DNA of 64,000 nucleotides from assembly GCF_000196495.1 (NCBI RefSeq), contig NC_011312.1, forward strand, positions 1,798,001 to 1,862,000, in the 5' to 3' direction. The DNA comes from Aliivibrio salmonicida LFI1238 (lineage in GTDB: Bacteria; Pseudomonadota; Gammaproteobacteria; Enterobacterales; Vibrionaceae). This document shows, piece by piece, positions 30,663 through 39,281 of the stretch. The notes below the pieces were generated by a model. The model was not told the origin of the DNA. It ran no database searches and saw only the letters and a program-made list of their open reading frames with translations. Position 1 is the first letter of the stretch, and each line of letters starts with the position of its first letter. The position numbers and the translations under genes were made by a program.

Positions 30663-30838
30663 ATGATATTAAAAACGACAAACTTAAGAAAGATTAGATG
30701 TTTTGAGAAGAAATGCTCACTGGCTATAAATAAAAAAGAAACCACTTACGATAATGCTGATATAGACTTCCGATTAAATAATATAAATAATTTGTTTTTA
30801 GATTTAGAAAATCATCCAAATATAAATGTAAATGGAAC
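30663..30838 (+). pseudogene. N-terminal fragment of an unknown protein cut by IS91-like copy 2
   Basis: An open frame starting MILKTTNLRKIRCFEKKCSL runs 58 codons to the GAAC flank of the IS91-like element and then continues into element sequence. It is hydrophilic with no recognised domain. A terminator-like hairpin on the far side of the element (32278) may be the end of the same lost gene. Support for it being a real gene is weak. Confidence 0.3.
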
Positions 30839-32270
30839 AATAGGCGCCTACGGCGCAAATCAAAAGGACTCAACCTCTTCCATTGTTGCCAATAAATCGT
30901 TTATCCTATCGCCATGCACGCATATAAACCCCTGAAACAATTATTTAATAGTCAAAATAACTGGCTTAAATTTCTTCATAATAACAAAGCTAACCTAAGA
31001 GCGGTCGTGATTGAAAATGTCACAAAGATGCTGTCCTGTGGGACAGCGGCTTTTGGCTCTCGCGAATATCATTGTTGCAACCCTGACTGTACCCATATCA
31101 AATATATTCACCAAACCTGTAAATCTCGAGCGTGCAGTAGCTGTGGCATGAAAGCCACAGAGCGATGGATACAAAAGCAACAACATGTCTTCCCTGAATG
31201 CGAATATCAACACATCACCTTTACCCTTCCAAACACGCTATGGCCTATCTTTCGTCATAACCGTTTGTTAAATAAATTATTCAAATGTGCTGCAAACATT
31301 CTGCTGGGATGGGCAAAAGATAAAGGAATAGATGTCGGTATCTTTTGTGCTCTTCATACTTACGGTCGAAAACTGAATTGGAATACGCACTTACATTTAT
31401 CGGTCACTCGTGGGGGAATTTGTGAACGTACCGGTTTATGGAAACCCATTTACTTCCAAATGAAAACGACAGAGCCTTGTTGGAGAGCGGCTATCGTCAG
31501 TTTATTGGGTAAGGCTTATGATGAGCTTGATTTATCAAGCGAAGAATGCCCCTATATCCATAATAAAACGGATTGGTCACGCTTTTTAAGCAGTCAATAT
31601 AATCGTCGTTGGAAGCTTCATTTTGCTAAAAAGACAAATAATGTAAAACCGACGATGAACTATCTTGGTCGGTATTTAAAACGGCCCCCGATTTCAGCGT
31701 CACGTTTAAGTCATTACGCCAAAGGCGGAATGATAACGTTTAATTATTTAGACCATCGAACAGGAACAACAGACAGCCTAACATTATCACCAGAAGAGAT
31801 GATAAGACGGATAGTAGAGCACTATCCTGATAAACATTTCAAGATGATCCGATACTACGGTTTTTTATCAATGCGTCGTCGTGGAGAAGCTCTGCCTAGA
31901 GTTTATGCAGCTTTAGGTATGACAATAGAAGCTGAGCCGAAAATGCCAGGGTATGCCGCAATGTTAAAAGGATATGTAAAAGTAGATCCGTACGAATGTA
32001 TTTTATGTGAAAGTCGTCTGGTGTTTACGAATTTCCGAGTCGGAAATTCGGTCAATGATTTAGTCACCCATGCGATAGTTCAGTCAGAATTGAGGGCAGC
32101 ATAATAAGGTTTGTAGGATAAGTGTATCTAAAACTCATGAAATAGGGCTAAAACAGTTATAAAATCCCCGATAATTATATTTTCGATACCTTTTAAAAAA
32201 ACAGCGATGGTGAAATTGGCTTTTTTAGACGGGCCAATGCTAACTCAGCAACATTCAAATTCCTTACCTT
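30839..32270 (+). mobile_element. IS91-like insertion sequence, copy 2 (1,432 bp)
   Basis: It is almost identical to the copy at 7030-8461 over its full 1,432 bp and also has GAAC immediately to the left. The right flank (AAATATAAAG) is unrelated to that of copy 1, which fixes the right end at ACCTT. Confidence 0.87.
30914..32104 (+). CDS. IS91-family (Y2-type HUH) transposase, copy 2
   Basis: A 396-residue protein with the same zinc-binding, THLHLSV and NYLGRYLKRP motifs as copy 1. One residue differs (YIHNK instead of YIRNK, CAT against CGT). The frame is intact. Confidence 0.9.
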   Translation: MHAYKPLKQLFNSQNNWLKFLHNNKANLRAVVIENVTKMLSCGTAAFGSREYHCCNPDCTHIKYIHQTCKSRACSSCGMKATERWIQKQQHVFPECEYQHITFTLPNTLWPIFRHNRLLNKLFKCAANILLGWAKDKGIDVGIFCALHTYGRKLNWNTHLHLSVTRGGICERTGLWKPIYFQMKTTEPCWRAAIVSLLGKAYDELDLSSEECPYIHNKTDWSRFLSSQYNRRWKLHFAKKTNNVKPTMNYLGRYLKRPPISASRLSHYAKGGMITFNYLDHRTGTTDSLTLSPEEMIRRIVEHYPDKHFKMIRYYGFLSMRRRGEALPRVYAALGMTIEAEPKMPGYAAMLKGYVKVDPYECILCESRLVFTNFRVGNSVNDLVTHAIVQSELRAA

Positions 32271-32277
32271 AAATATA

Positions 32278-32303
32278 AAGATATTATGTCTTAATATCTT
32301 TTT
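32278..32303 (+). terminator. Terminator-like hairpin right of IS91-like copy 2
   Basis: AAGATATT / AATATCTT with a 7-nt loop runs into TTT. It is AT-only and therefore weak. It may have served the gene cut at 30838. Confidence 0.4.
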
Positions 32304-32386
32304 AAAAGAGAGTGTCACTTCATAGCAAATTTAACTATAGAAATGACACTAATCATAAATATATTAAAAGATCTACAACTTTAAAA

Positions 32387-33628
32387 CTAACCTACAGCCT
32401 TAAGACTCTTTTTCCCACTCATAGACAAACTACCAGTAGCTGCCTCTTCAATATGATTGCTCCACCACGCCATTAGAACCTTACGTCGTTCAAGGTAGTC
32501 TGTGCGATTATAAGCACTTCGAACCTTATCTCTATCAACGTGAGAAAGTGCTGCTTCAATAATATCCGAATCGAAGTTTTGTTCATTTAAGGTAGTACTA
32601 GCTAATGCTCGTAGGCCATGAGAAGTTTGTCTTCCCTTAAATCCCATTCGAACCAATGCTTTATTAGCTGTTTCTTTATTTATGTGATTTTTATTACTTT
32701 TATCAGCAGGGAAAAGGTATTCACTCTCACCTGTAATAAAATCAATCGTTTCTAATAAATCTAATGTTTGCTTTGTTAATGGGACGGTATGTACTCTTCC
32801 CTTCTTCATTCGTTCAGCAGGGATAACCCAAAGCATTTTTTCTTTGTCTATTTCATTCCAGCGCGCACCAGCAGTCTCGGCTGGTCTTGTCATTGTATGA
32901 AGTTGCCATTCTAACAAACAGCGTGTGATAGGCTTAATAGATGCGTAATTAATCGTTTTTAACAGTTCTGGTAGATCTTTAGGATCTAGCGATGCCTGGT
33001 TAGTAACTTTTGCAGTTTCAAACGCTTTCCCAATACCAGCAAGTCTATTATGTTCGATAACGCCAGTGTTCACCGCAAACGTCATGATCTCGTTTAAATT
33101 ACGACACAATCGCCCTACCGTTTCTAACTTACCTTGGTTCGCAATTGGCTTAATGGTTTTTATGGCTTGTGGAGCGGTAATGTCACCAAGCGGGAGTTTA
33201 CCAAGATCAGGTAAAAGGTACTTCTCTATTCGTTGTTTTAATTTCTTAGCTGTTTGTTCTTTAATACTTGTTTTCTTTACTTCAAGCCAGTCATCAAATA
33301 CCGCTTGTAAGGTATTAGATAACTCTAGTTGTTTTTCACGAAGTGTATTATCTCGATGCTCTTTCGGATCAATACCGTCGGCAAGTATCTCTCTGGCTTC
33401 AATTGCTTTACTTCTTGCTTTAGCAAGTGAGATATCTGGATATTTACCTAAAGCTAAATTAAGGCGTTTTCTTGTTATTGGATGATAATAAGAAAAGCGC
33501 CATAACTTAGTGCCTATTGGTTTTACCTTTAAAGATAAACCATCACCATCACCTAGGTTATATTCTTTATCTTTTGGTTTTGCTTGTTTAACTTGGGTCG
33601 CCGTTAAGGGCTGTACTTTTATAGCCAT
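32387..33628 (-). CDS. P4-type tyrosine recombinase (integrase)
   Basis: A 413-residue integrase of the P4/phage-island class. The N-terminal DUF4102-like arm-binding domain has LTATQVKQAKPKDKEYNLGDGDGLSLKV. A core-binding domain follows, then the catalytic domain with R in HTMTRPAETAGARW, HGLRALASTTLNE and the tyrosine in HVDRDKVRSAYNRTDYLERR. I chose the ATG at 33628 because AGAGG lies 6-10 nt upstream and MAIKVQPLTATQ is a typical start. The gene lies beside the 3' end of tRNA-Val, the usual integration site for this class. An inverted repeat overlaps its ribosome-binding site. The frame is intact. Confidence 0.93.
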   Translation of the reverse strand: MAIKVQPLTATQVKQAKPKDKEYNLGDGDGLSLKVKPIGTKLWRFSYYHPITRKRLNLALGKYPDISLAKARSKAIEAREILADGIDPKEHRDNTLREKQLELSNTLQAVFDDWLEVKKTSIKEQTAKKLKQRIEKYLLPDLGKLPLGDITAPQAIKTIKPIANQGKLETVGRLCRNLNEIMTFAVNTGVIEHNRLAGIGKAFETAKVTNQASLDPKDLPELLKTINYASIKPITRCLLEWQLHTMTRPAETAGARWNEIDKEKMLWVIPAERMKKGRVHTVPLTKQTLDLLETIDFITGESEYLFPADKSNKNHINKETANKALVRMGFKGRQTSHGLRALASTTLNEQNFDSDIIEAALSHVDRDKVRSAYNRTDYLERRKVLMAWWSNHIEEAATGSLSMSGKKSLKAVG

Positions 33629-33634
33629 TTGAAC

Positions 33635-33683
33635 CTCTGAAGTAACCTCGAAAGCACACAATTTTAAAAAGGTTACTTCAGAG
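33635..33683. promoter_or_regulatory. 14-bp inverted repeat at the integrase start, candidate autoregulatory operator
   Basis: CTCTGAAGTAACCT (33635-33648) is the perfect reverse complement of AGGTTACTTCAGAG (33670-33683), with 21 bp between. A third, partial copy (GATTACTTCAA) follows directly. The left arm covers the ribosome-binding site of int. Binding by the integrase or an excisionase is likely but inferred. Confidence 0.55.
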
Positions 33684-33775
33684 ATTACTTCAAACCGTGG
33701 ATTTTACAAGACACTAATGGACGCTTACGGACACCAAAATAGCTAAATGATTGATAAAACAAGGAATTACAGGCA

Positions 33776-33800
33776 CAAAAAAGCCCACACTAGGTGGGCT
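33776..33800 (-). terminator. Terminator of the tRNA-Val transcript
   Basis: On the minus strand AGCCCAC / GTGGGCT with a 5-nt loop is followed by six T, starting 14 bp after the CCA end of the tRNA. Confidence 0.85.
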
Positions 33801-33813
33801 CTTTCGTATAATG

Positions 33814-33890
33814 TGGTGCCCGCTACTGGACTCGAACCAGTGACACCTTGCATGTCATGCAAGTACTCTACCAACTGAGCTAAGCGGGCA
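33814..33890 (-). tRNA. tRNA-Val (anticodon GAC)
   Basis: The 77-nt cloverleaf reads TGCCCGC...GCGGGCA for the acceptor stem with CCA encoded. The D-arm has AGCTCAGTTGGTAGAGT. The anticodon stem is CTTGC/GCAAG with loop ATGACAT (anticodon GAC). The T-arm has CTGGTTCGAGTCCAG. It is the likely attachment site of the adjacent island; the gene remains complete. Confidence 0.93.
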
Positions 33891-34986
33891 AATCGTTAAC
33901 TGGGAAGTAATTAACTTCGCCTTGAGAACGAGAGAGATAATATCTACTTCAGTAAAAATCCGCAAGCAATATTTTCAAAAAAAATGCCAACTGGCTAGTA
34001 AATAATCGATGCGATTAAAATCAGAACACCTTGATACATAACTACTTTTAAAATACAATCGCAAATACCGTTAAAAGGACATTTACTCATGCCAACCAGT
34101 CGATTTCATCGCTTTGCATTTTTACAACCTATTGCGATCTTACTCCTTGTTGGTATCGCCATCATCTCTTTAACTTTTAGTGTGCAAAGTTTTCAATCAG
34201 TCGAGAAGACTATCCGTACATCCTCATTTCAAGCCTTTAATAACTCCATTGAAGCCAGTTACGATATTATTGATACCGCATTAAACGAATCCATTCGACG
34301 CTACTTAAAAGGCATTGTGACAACCTCTGCTGAATTTATTAATGAAATAGAATCATCATCCTCTTTAACTCAGCAACAAAAAAATGAGCTAATCCAGACT
34401 TACATTAATAAAAGCAAAATTGGCGCAAGTGGCTACCCTTACATTTTAAACTCAAAGGGTAAATTATTGTTCCACCCTATTTTTCAAGGGCGAGACGTTA
34501 AACAGTACATTCATATTCAAGAACAAATTAGTAAAAGTGATCACTTTGTTGAGTACTTATGGACAAACCCTGGTGAAGCAAAACCACGAAAAAAAGTAAC
34601 CTATTCTGTTTATTTAAAAAACATTGATTTTATTGTCTCAGCCAGTGCTTACAAAGACGAACTGCTTCATTTTATTAATAAAGATATTTTAAAAGGTAAA
34701 CTCGATAAATACCAATATGGCAATACGGGGTATGTTTATGTTATCGATTTAGACGGTAAGCTTCTCCTTCACCCTAATTATGAAGGTGACAACATTGAAA
34801 GCCTCATTGGTTCTCACGCAATAGGGTTACTAAAAAAGATCCAGCAATCAGTACATAGTTATAATTTACAAATGAATCAAGTGCCTAATACTTCACCCAC
34901 CTCTCAACGAACCACTTACGTTGAAAGTTATTCTTATCAAATTAAGATGAATGGCAAATCTTATAAAAAAGATGTCTTATTCATTG

Positions 34987-35943
34987 CTAGATCGTAACAA
35001 TAACCGACACACTCTTACCGTTTAAAAACTCGCTCGGACTCAGAAAATTTAATGTCTTTCTAGGTCGAGAATTAATCAAAAACTCTGCCTGTTTAATCTC
35101 TTTTGCAGTAAGTTCTCCAATGGCCATTCCCTTTGGGAAAAAACGTCTTAGTAAACCATTGGTATTTTCATTCAAACCTCGTTGCCAAGAATGGTAAGGT
35201 TTAGCAAAATAAATGTCACAGTTCAGATGCTTAGCTATCTTAGCATGACCTGCGAACTCTCCGCCATTATCAAATGTGATTGTTTTGCAAAGCTCTTTAA
35301 AGGGCTTCATCATGCGATTTATCCCGCGAGTAACGGCCTTTTTGGATTTATTGCGTACTTTGCACGTAACTAATAGCTTAGACACTCGTTCTACCATCGT
35401 TACTAAATACCCGTCTTGACCATAAACAGTGTCACCTTCCCAGTGACCAACCTCAGATTTATCATCGACAATAGCAGGGCGTTGAGATATATCAATGCGG
35501 TTAGGAATGAGTCTTGCTCCTGCTTCTACACCTTTGCGTTGTTTGTATTTTTTGCCTTTTCGAGCAAGCATCCTTTGCCACTGCTCTCTTTTAATTGCGT
35601 TGTAAATAGTACTGCAACATATTGTATTTTCTATTTTTTCTCTACGCATTCGTCCAGATATTTGCTCTGGGCTCCAACCAAGCTGAAGATATAGGTGAAT
35701 TATTTTTTTATTCTTTTGGCTGCATTTTGTGTGCTTAATCGAAAGTGTTCTTTTTTGGAAAGCGTGTTTATGCGCTTGCTCGGCAGAATAGCTTCCAGCA
35801 GGACAACGTCGTAGTTCCTTTGAAATGGAGCCATTGCTCCGTTTTAATTTTTGTCCTATTTCACGAGCAGAAATACTATGTGTATTCCACGCTTCAATCT
35901 GGTATCTTTCACCTAGTGTCAGTTGCTTATATTGGTATCCCAT
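34987..35943 (-). CDS. IS30-family transposase
   Basis: A 318-residue IS30-type transposase. It has an N-terminal helix-turn-helix (LTLGERYQIEAWNTHSISAREIG) and a DDE core with D in GHWEGDTVYG, D in ITFDNGGEFAGH and E in RGLNENTNGLLRRFFP. The stop codon TAG falls in the flanking CTAG, so the host target apparently supplies the end of the gene. The start is preceded by AAGGTAACCCC. It appears functional. Confidence 0.92.
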   Translation of the reverse strand: MGYQYKQLTLGERYQIEAWNTHSISAREIGQKLKRSNGSISKELRRCPAGSYSAEQAHKHAFQKRTLSIKHTKCSQKNKKIIHLYLQLGWSPEQISGRMRREKIENTICCSTIYNAIKREQWQRMLARKGKKYKQRKGVEAGARLIPNRIDISQRPAIVDDKSEVGHWEGDTVYGQDGYLVTMVERVSKLLVTCKVRNKSKKAVTRGINRMMKPFKELCKTITFDNGGEFAGHAKIAKHLNCDIYFAKPYHSWQRGLNENTNGLLRRFFPKGMAIGELTAKEIKQAEFLINSRPRKTLNFLSPSEFLNGKSVSVIVTI

Positions 35944-36034
35944 GGGGTTACCTTAGTTGATTGTGTGAGAGCTTGAAGCTTATAGGCAACTGACTCTCAA
36001 ATCTATACCAAAGTGTGTCGGTTATTCTTGGAAC
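34991..36034 (-). mobile_element. IS30-family insertion sequence, 1,044 bp
   Basis: Imperfect terminal inverted repeats share AATAACCGACACAC (left) against GTGTGTCGGTTATT (right). CTAG flanks both ends (34987-34990 and 36035-36038). Because CTAG is a palindrome it could be either target duplication or part of the repeats; only the duplication reading restores the host gene's frame. Confidence 0.88.
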
Positions 36035-36793
36035 CTAGGATTTACTACCCACATCTTGATTGGGCTATTGTCTCGGGGATATCTCGAGATGAATTAAACC
36101 GCCCAACAAACACGCTTCTATACAGCTTACTTGCCTTAGTATTAAGCTTGATTACAATTATTGGAACCCTACTCTTACTTCTGAGTAAGCGTCACAAGAA
36201 ACTCATTAACATACTGAATCGTGATTATTTAACCGGCTTATATAACCGTGGTACCTTTCATAAGAAAGTGTCACCATTAATAAAATCAAATAATAAATTC
36301 ACGCCCTATTCAATTGTGTTATTAGACATCGACTTATTTAAACGCATTAATGACACTTACGGCCATATTGTGGGTGATAAAGTGATCAGCATTGTCGGAA
36401 AGATTATTTTGCAGCACACCCATATTATTTCTTCTCGCTATGGTGGCGAAGAATTTATTTTCTTTATTAGAGAGAATGATGAAGCGAAGGTAATGGCGTT
36501 TACTGACAAAATCCGACAACAAATTAATAACTACAATGCGTTACAAGCGAACATTACATTAAGCGCGGGGATAGCAACCATAAATAAGCCGGATGTATTG
36601 TTAGATGATGTTATAGAACAAGCAGATAAAGCGTTGTATTACTCGAAGAATACCGGGCGTAATAAAATCACACATTACAAAAACATTTAAAAAAGAATAG
36701 CGTTGAAGTGGACAAATGATTGGCTTGTACTAATCTCAATAATGTAATGTTCTCCATTAATTAGCGCAAGGCTCTCACTAGAGCTCTTCCCTA

Positions 36794-36829
36794 AGCCCGT
36801 GACTAGGAATCGTCTCGGGCTCTTTTTTT
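36794..36829 (+). terminator. Rho-independent terminator downstream of the GGDEF gene
   Basis: AGCCCG-T-GAC / GTC-T-CGGGCT stem followed by seven T. An outer CTTCCCTAA/TTAGGGAAG repeat frames it. Confidence 0.8.
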
Positions 36830-36850
36830 AGGGAAGCGACTCAACTAATA

Positions 36851-37684
36851 TTAAACTAAGCGAATACCATCTTTTTCAATAGTAATTTTACCTGCTTTAT
36901 ATAGGCCGCCTATCGTCTTCTTGAATGTACCTTTACTTGTTCTGAACTCAGCAAAGATAGCTTCTGGTGTTGACTTATCACTTAGAGGTAAGAAACCTTC
37001 TTTTTTCTCTAGTGTTGCGATTACTTTTTCACTTAACTCATCCATACGAGCCACACCTGGGCGCTGTAGAGATAATGAGATTTTACCGTCTTCACGCATT
37101 TCTGCAATAAAGGCTTTTAGTTGCTTACCAATGAAAAGCTTACCAAATACATCAGAGTGGAAAATCAAACCCCAATGCTCGCCATTGATTACGGCTTTGT
37201 AGCCAAGATCAGTGCGTTCTGCAATTAAGATATCAACCTGTTGGCCTTTCTCATAATTAGCAGGCGTATTATCTAACCATTTGTTAAAACGAGTAGTACC
37301 GACAATACGGCTAGATGCTTTATCGATGTATACGTAAACAAGGATGGTTTGACCTTCATCTAAGCGGCCACGTTGCTCACTGAATGGCACTAATAAATCT
37401 TTTTTAGCGATGCCCCAATCAACAAATGCACCAATACTATTGGTACCAATCACGTTCATTAAACCAAATTGTCCAACTTGTGCTTTTGGTGTTTCTGTTG
37501 AAGCGACCACTTCATTTTCTGAATCAAGATAAATAAACACATCAAGCGTTTCGCCTACATCTGTGCCTTCTGGAACAAAACGACTTGGAAGAAGAATCGA
37601 ACCGTAATCTCCGCCATCTAAAAAGACACCAAAATCTACCGTTTTTGTTACTTCTAATTTGTTGATTTGACCAATTTTAATCAT
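36851..37684 (-). CDS. CvfB-family S1-like RNA-binding protein
   Basis: A 277-residue cytoplasmic protein of the CvfB/YitL family. CvfB in staphylococci is an RNA-binding virulence regulator; the role in vibrios is not established. Three S1-like beta-barrel domains can be seen (MIKIGQINKLEVTKTVDFGVFLDGG, GLMNVIGTNSIGAFVDWGI and a third around GQQVDILIAERTDLGYKAVI), then a C-terminal winged-helix-like part (LSDKSTPEAIFAEFRTSKGTFKKTIGGLYKAG). I chose the ATG at 37684 for its AGGA and the conserved N terminus; the longer frame overlaps the divergent gene's control region. It is intact. Confidence 0.85.
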   Translation of the reverse strand: MIKIGQINKLEVTKTVDFGVFLDGGDYGSILLPSRFVPEGTDVGETLDVFIYLDSENEVVASTETPKAQVGQFGLMNVIGTNSIGAFVDWGIAKKDLLVPFSEQRGRLDEGQTILVYVYIDKASSRIVGTTRFNKWLDNTPANYEKGQQVDILIAERTDLGYKAVINGEHWGLIFHSDVFGKLFIGKQLKAFIAEMREDGKISLSLQRPGVARMDELSEKVIATLEKKEGFLPLSDKSTPEAIFAEFRTSKGTFKKTIGGLYKAGKITIEKDGIRLV

Positions 37685-37773
37685 TACTTCAATTCCTAAA
37701 TAAAATACTCGGCGATTATACCCGAACTCTGATATGCTTGCTGTATGAATTACCATTTTTATAGGAATTTCCT

Positions 37774-39129
37774 GTGATTACAGTTGGTAAGAAAGATGGC
37801 TTATCACTAAAAATATCCCACATCGTTGAAGAATCTAAGCAGCATGAGCTTGAGATGTATCTTTTTATTCCTGGAGAGTTAGGTTTAAACAAAGACATGG
37901 TTTCTGAATCTGAATTTTATTTCAGCTCAATTCAAAGCCAGCGTACCTATTTCAGTGATAAAAACCATCTTCCCCTTGTCCACTCTCGCTTAGCTCAACG
38001 TGGACGTTTATCAACTGAACAATATCGTTTAAGTTTGAGTTTGTATGCTTATCAATATGCACTTGCCTTAGAAAAAGCCGTACAGCAACTGAATGAAACT
38101 TCCCGTGAAAACATTACGCATAAAGAAGTGGATGATGCGATCGATCTCGCCATCGATATTCTTAGAAAGTTACGACGTAACGTACCTTATGAAGATAATT
38201 TAAAACGTTACTATGCCAATATCGATAATTATTTATCTTGGTACACTGAGCAACGTTTTCTTTCATTACTTGCTCATATGCCAAGAAATGAAGAATATAA
38301 ACTTGTAAAAGAACGCTTAATTGATATCTGTGAAAAAGAAGTATTACACCGTTTAGATAAGAGCTATAACTCACGAAAAGCACGTGATGACATTACTCGA
38401 ATGTCGAATAAAATGCGTTTATTACGTCGTTTAATCGAGTTCCCTATTGTATTAAAAGAGAAAAACTTTGCACTAGGTAAGCATATTAAACGAATGGTGA
38501 AAGGCGGCGCAACCGCTGTTGTTATGATTTTTGTTTCATTGATGGTGATTCAAGCGCGCGGTTTCTTAGGTGAAATTACCGCCTCCTTTATTTTTGCGAT
38601 CTCTTTTATCTACGCGATGCGTGAAGTATTTAAAGATGACTTACGTGATGTAATGTGGCGCTGGATACGTAAAGGCCAACCAAAATGGCGTAAACGTTAT
38701 TTTGATCCTACAACCAACAGTTACGTTGGTAGAAAATTAGAATGGCTAGATTACATGACATTTGTCGAGCTCGATTCTGAAATTCAAAAACTGCGTAAAC
38801 ATCGAGTAGTTCAACGTGAAGAAGTGGTTTTAAGCTATAAAAGCCAAACAAAGATGGCAATCACTAAATTTATGACTGGGTATGAACAAACCCGTGAAAC
38901 CATGCTCATTGATCTTCGCCCTATTGCACGTTTAATGGAAAAAGGGTCTGAAAAGATCTATCAGTTAAATGAAGGGCAAGTCAGTAAAGAATCGGTTGAA
39001 AAACGTCATCTAATTAACTTAATCATTCGAGAAACGATGGATGACTACAGTACTCAACTTCACCGTTGGAAGATTGTCGTTAACCGCTCTAAAATTGTCG
39101 ATATCGAAAAAATATCAGATAACAACTAA
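37774..39129 (+). CDS. Conserved membrane protein of unknown function
   Basis: A 451-residue protein that I do not recognise. It starts at GTG with AGGA 8 nt upstream. The N-terminal half is hydrophilic and helical. Around residues 250-290 two hydrophobic segments occur (ATAVVMIFVSLMVIQA and ITASFIFAISFIYAM), followed by a strongly basic stretch (RWIRKGQPKWRKRYF) that should be cytoplasmic, and a helical C-terminal domain. No catalytic motif is evident. It is divergent from cvfB with an 89-bp shared spacer and has its own terminator. The gene looks intact and uses codons like its neighbours, so it is probably a core gene of the genus. Confidence 0.75.
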   Translation: MITVGKKDGLSLKISHIVEESKQHELEMYLFIPGELGLNKDMVSESEFYFSSIQSQRTYFSDKNHLPLVHSRLAQRGRLSTEQYRLSLSLYAYQYALALEKAVQQLNETSRENITHKEVDDAIDLAIDILRKLRRNVPYEDNLKRYYANIDNYLSWYTEQRFLSLLAHMPRNEEYKLVKERLIDICEKEVLHRLDKSYNSRKARDDITRMSNKMRLLRRLIEFPIVLKEKNFALGKHIKRMVKGGATAVVMIFVSLMVIQARGFLGEITASFIFAISFIYAMREVFKDDLRDVMWRWIRKGQPKWRKRYFDPTTNSYVGRKLEWLDYMTFVELDSEIQKLRKHRVVQREEVVLSYKSQTKMAITKFMTGYEQTRETMLIDLRPIARLMEKGSEKIYQLNEGQVSKESVEKRHLINLIIRETMDDYSTQLHRWKIVVNRSKIVDIEKISDNN

Positions 39130-39183
39130 ATAGCTTCATCTCTGAATGAGTTCGTTGTTATTTATTAAAAAGAACCTGAAATT

Positions 39184-39224
39184 AAAAAGCCTCCACTCAT
39201 TGTTTTTTGAGTTGGAGGCTTTTT
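39184..39224. terminator. Rho-independent terminator, probably bidirectional
   Basis: AAAAAGCCTCCA-CTCA / TGAG-TTGGAGGCTTTTT forms a long stem between two convergent genes. Confidence 0.9.
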
Positions 39225-39281
39225 ACTATCAATCGTCAACGTGTTCTAAAACGAGACAAATACAATGGTTAAGCGTATTAA

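Larger units (their letters stand above)
34089..36690 (+). pseudogene. Membrane diguanylate cyclase (dCache-GGDEF), interrupted by IS30
   Basis: The left part (34089-34990) encodes a transmembrane helix (AILLLVGIAIISLTF) and a dCache-like periplasmic sensor with two similar halves (GASGYPYILNSKGKLLFHP and GNTGYVYVIDLDGKLLLHP). The right part (36039-36690) encodes the end of the sensor (YYPHLDWAIVSGI), a second transmembrane helix and a GGDEF domain with DYLTGLYNRGTF, LDIDLFKRINDTYGH and SRYGGEEF. Removing the IS30 plus one CTAG gives 518 in-frame codons (517 residues) with FIARIYYPHLDW at the joint. The intact enzyme would make c-di-GMP in response to a periplasmic ligand. As it stands neither half is functional. 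A terminator follows at 36794. Confidence 0.9.

Noticed and set aside
30995..31213. Minus-strand frames inside the IS91-like and IS66 elements (also 7186-7404, 27104-27298, 28151-28333).
   Set aside because: Identical shadows occur in each copy of the elements, antisense to well-supported transposase genes.
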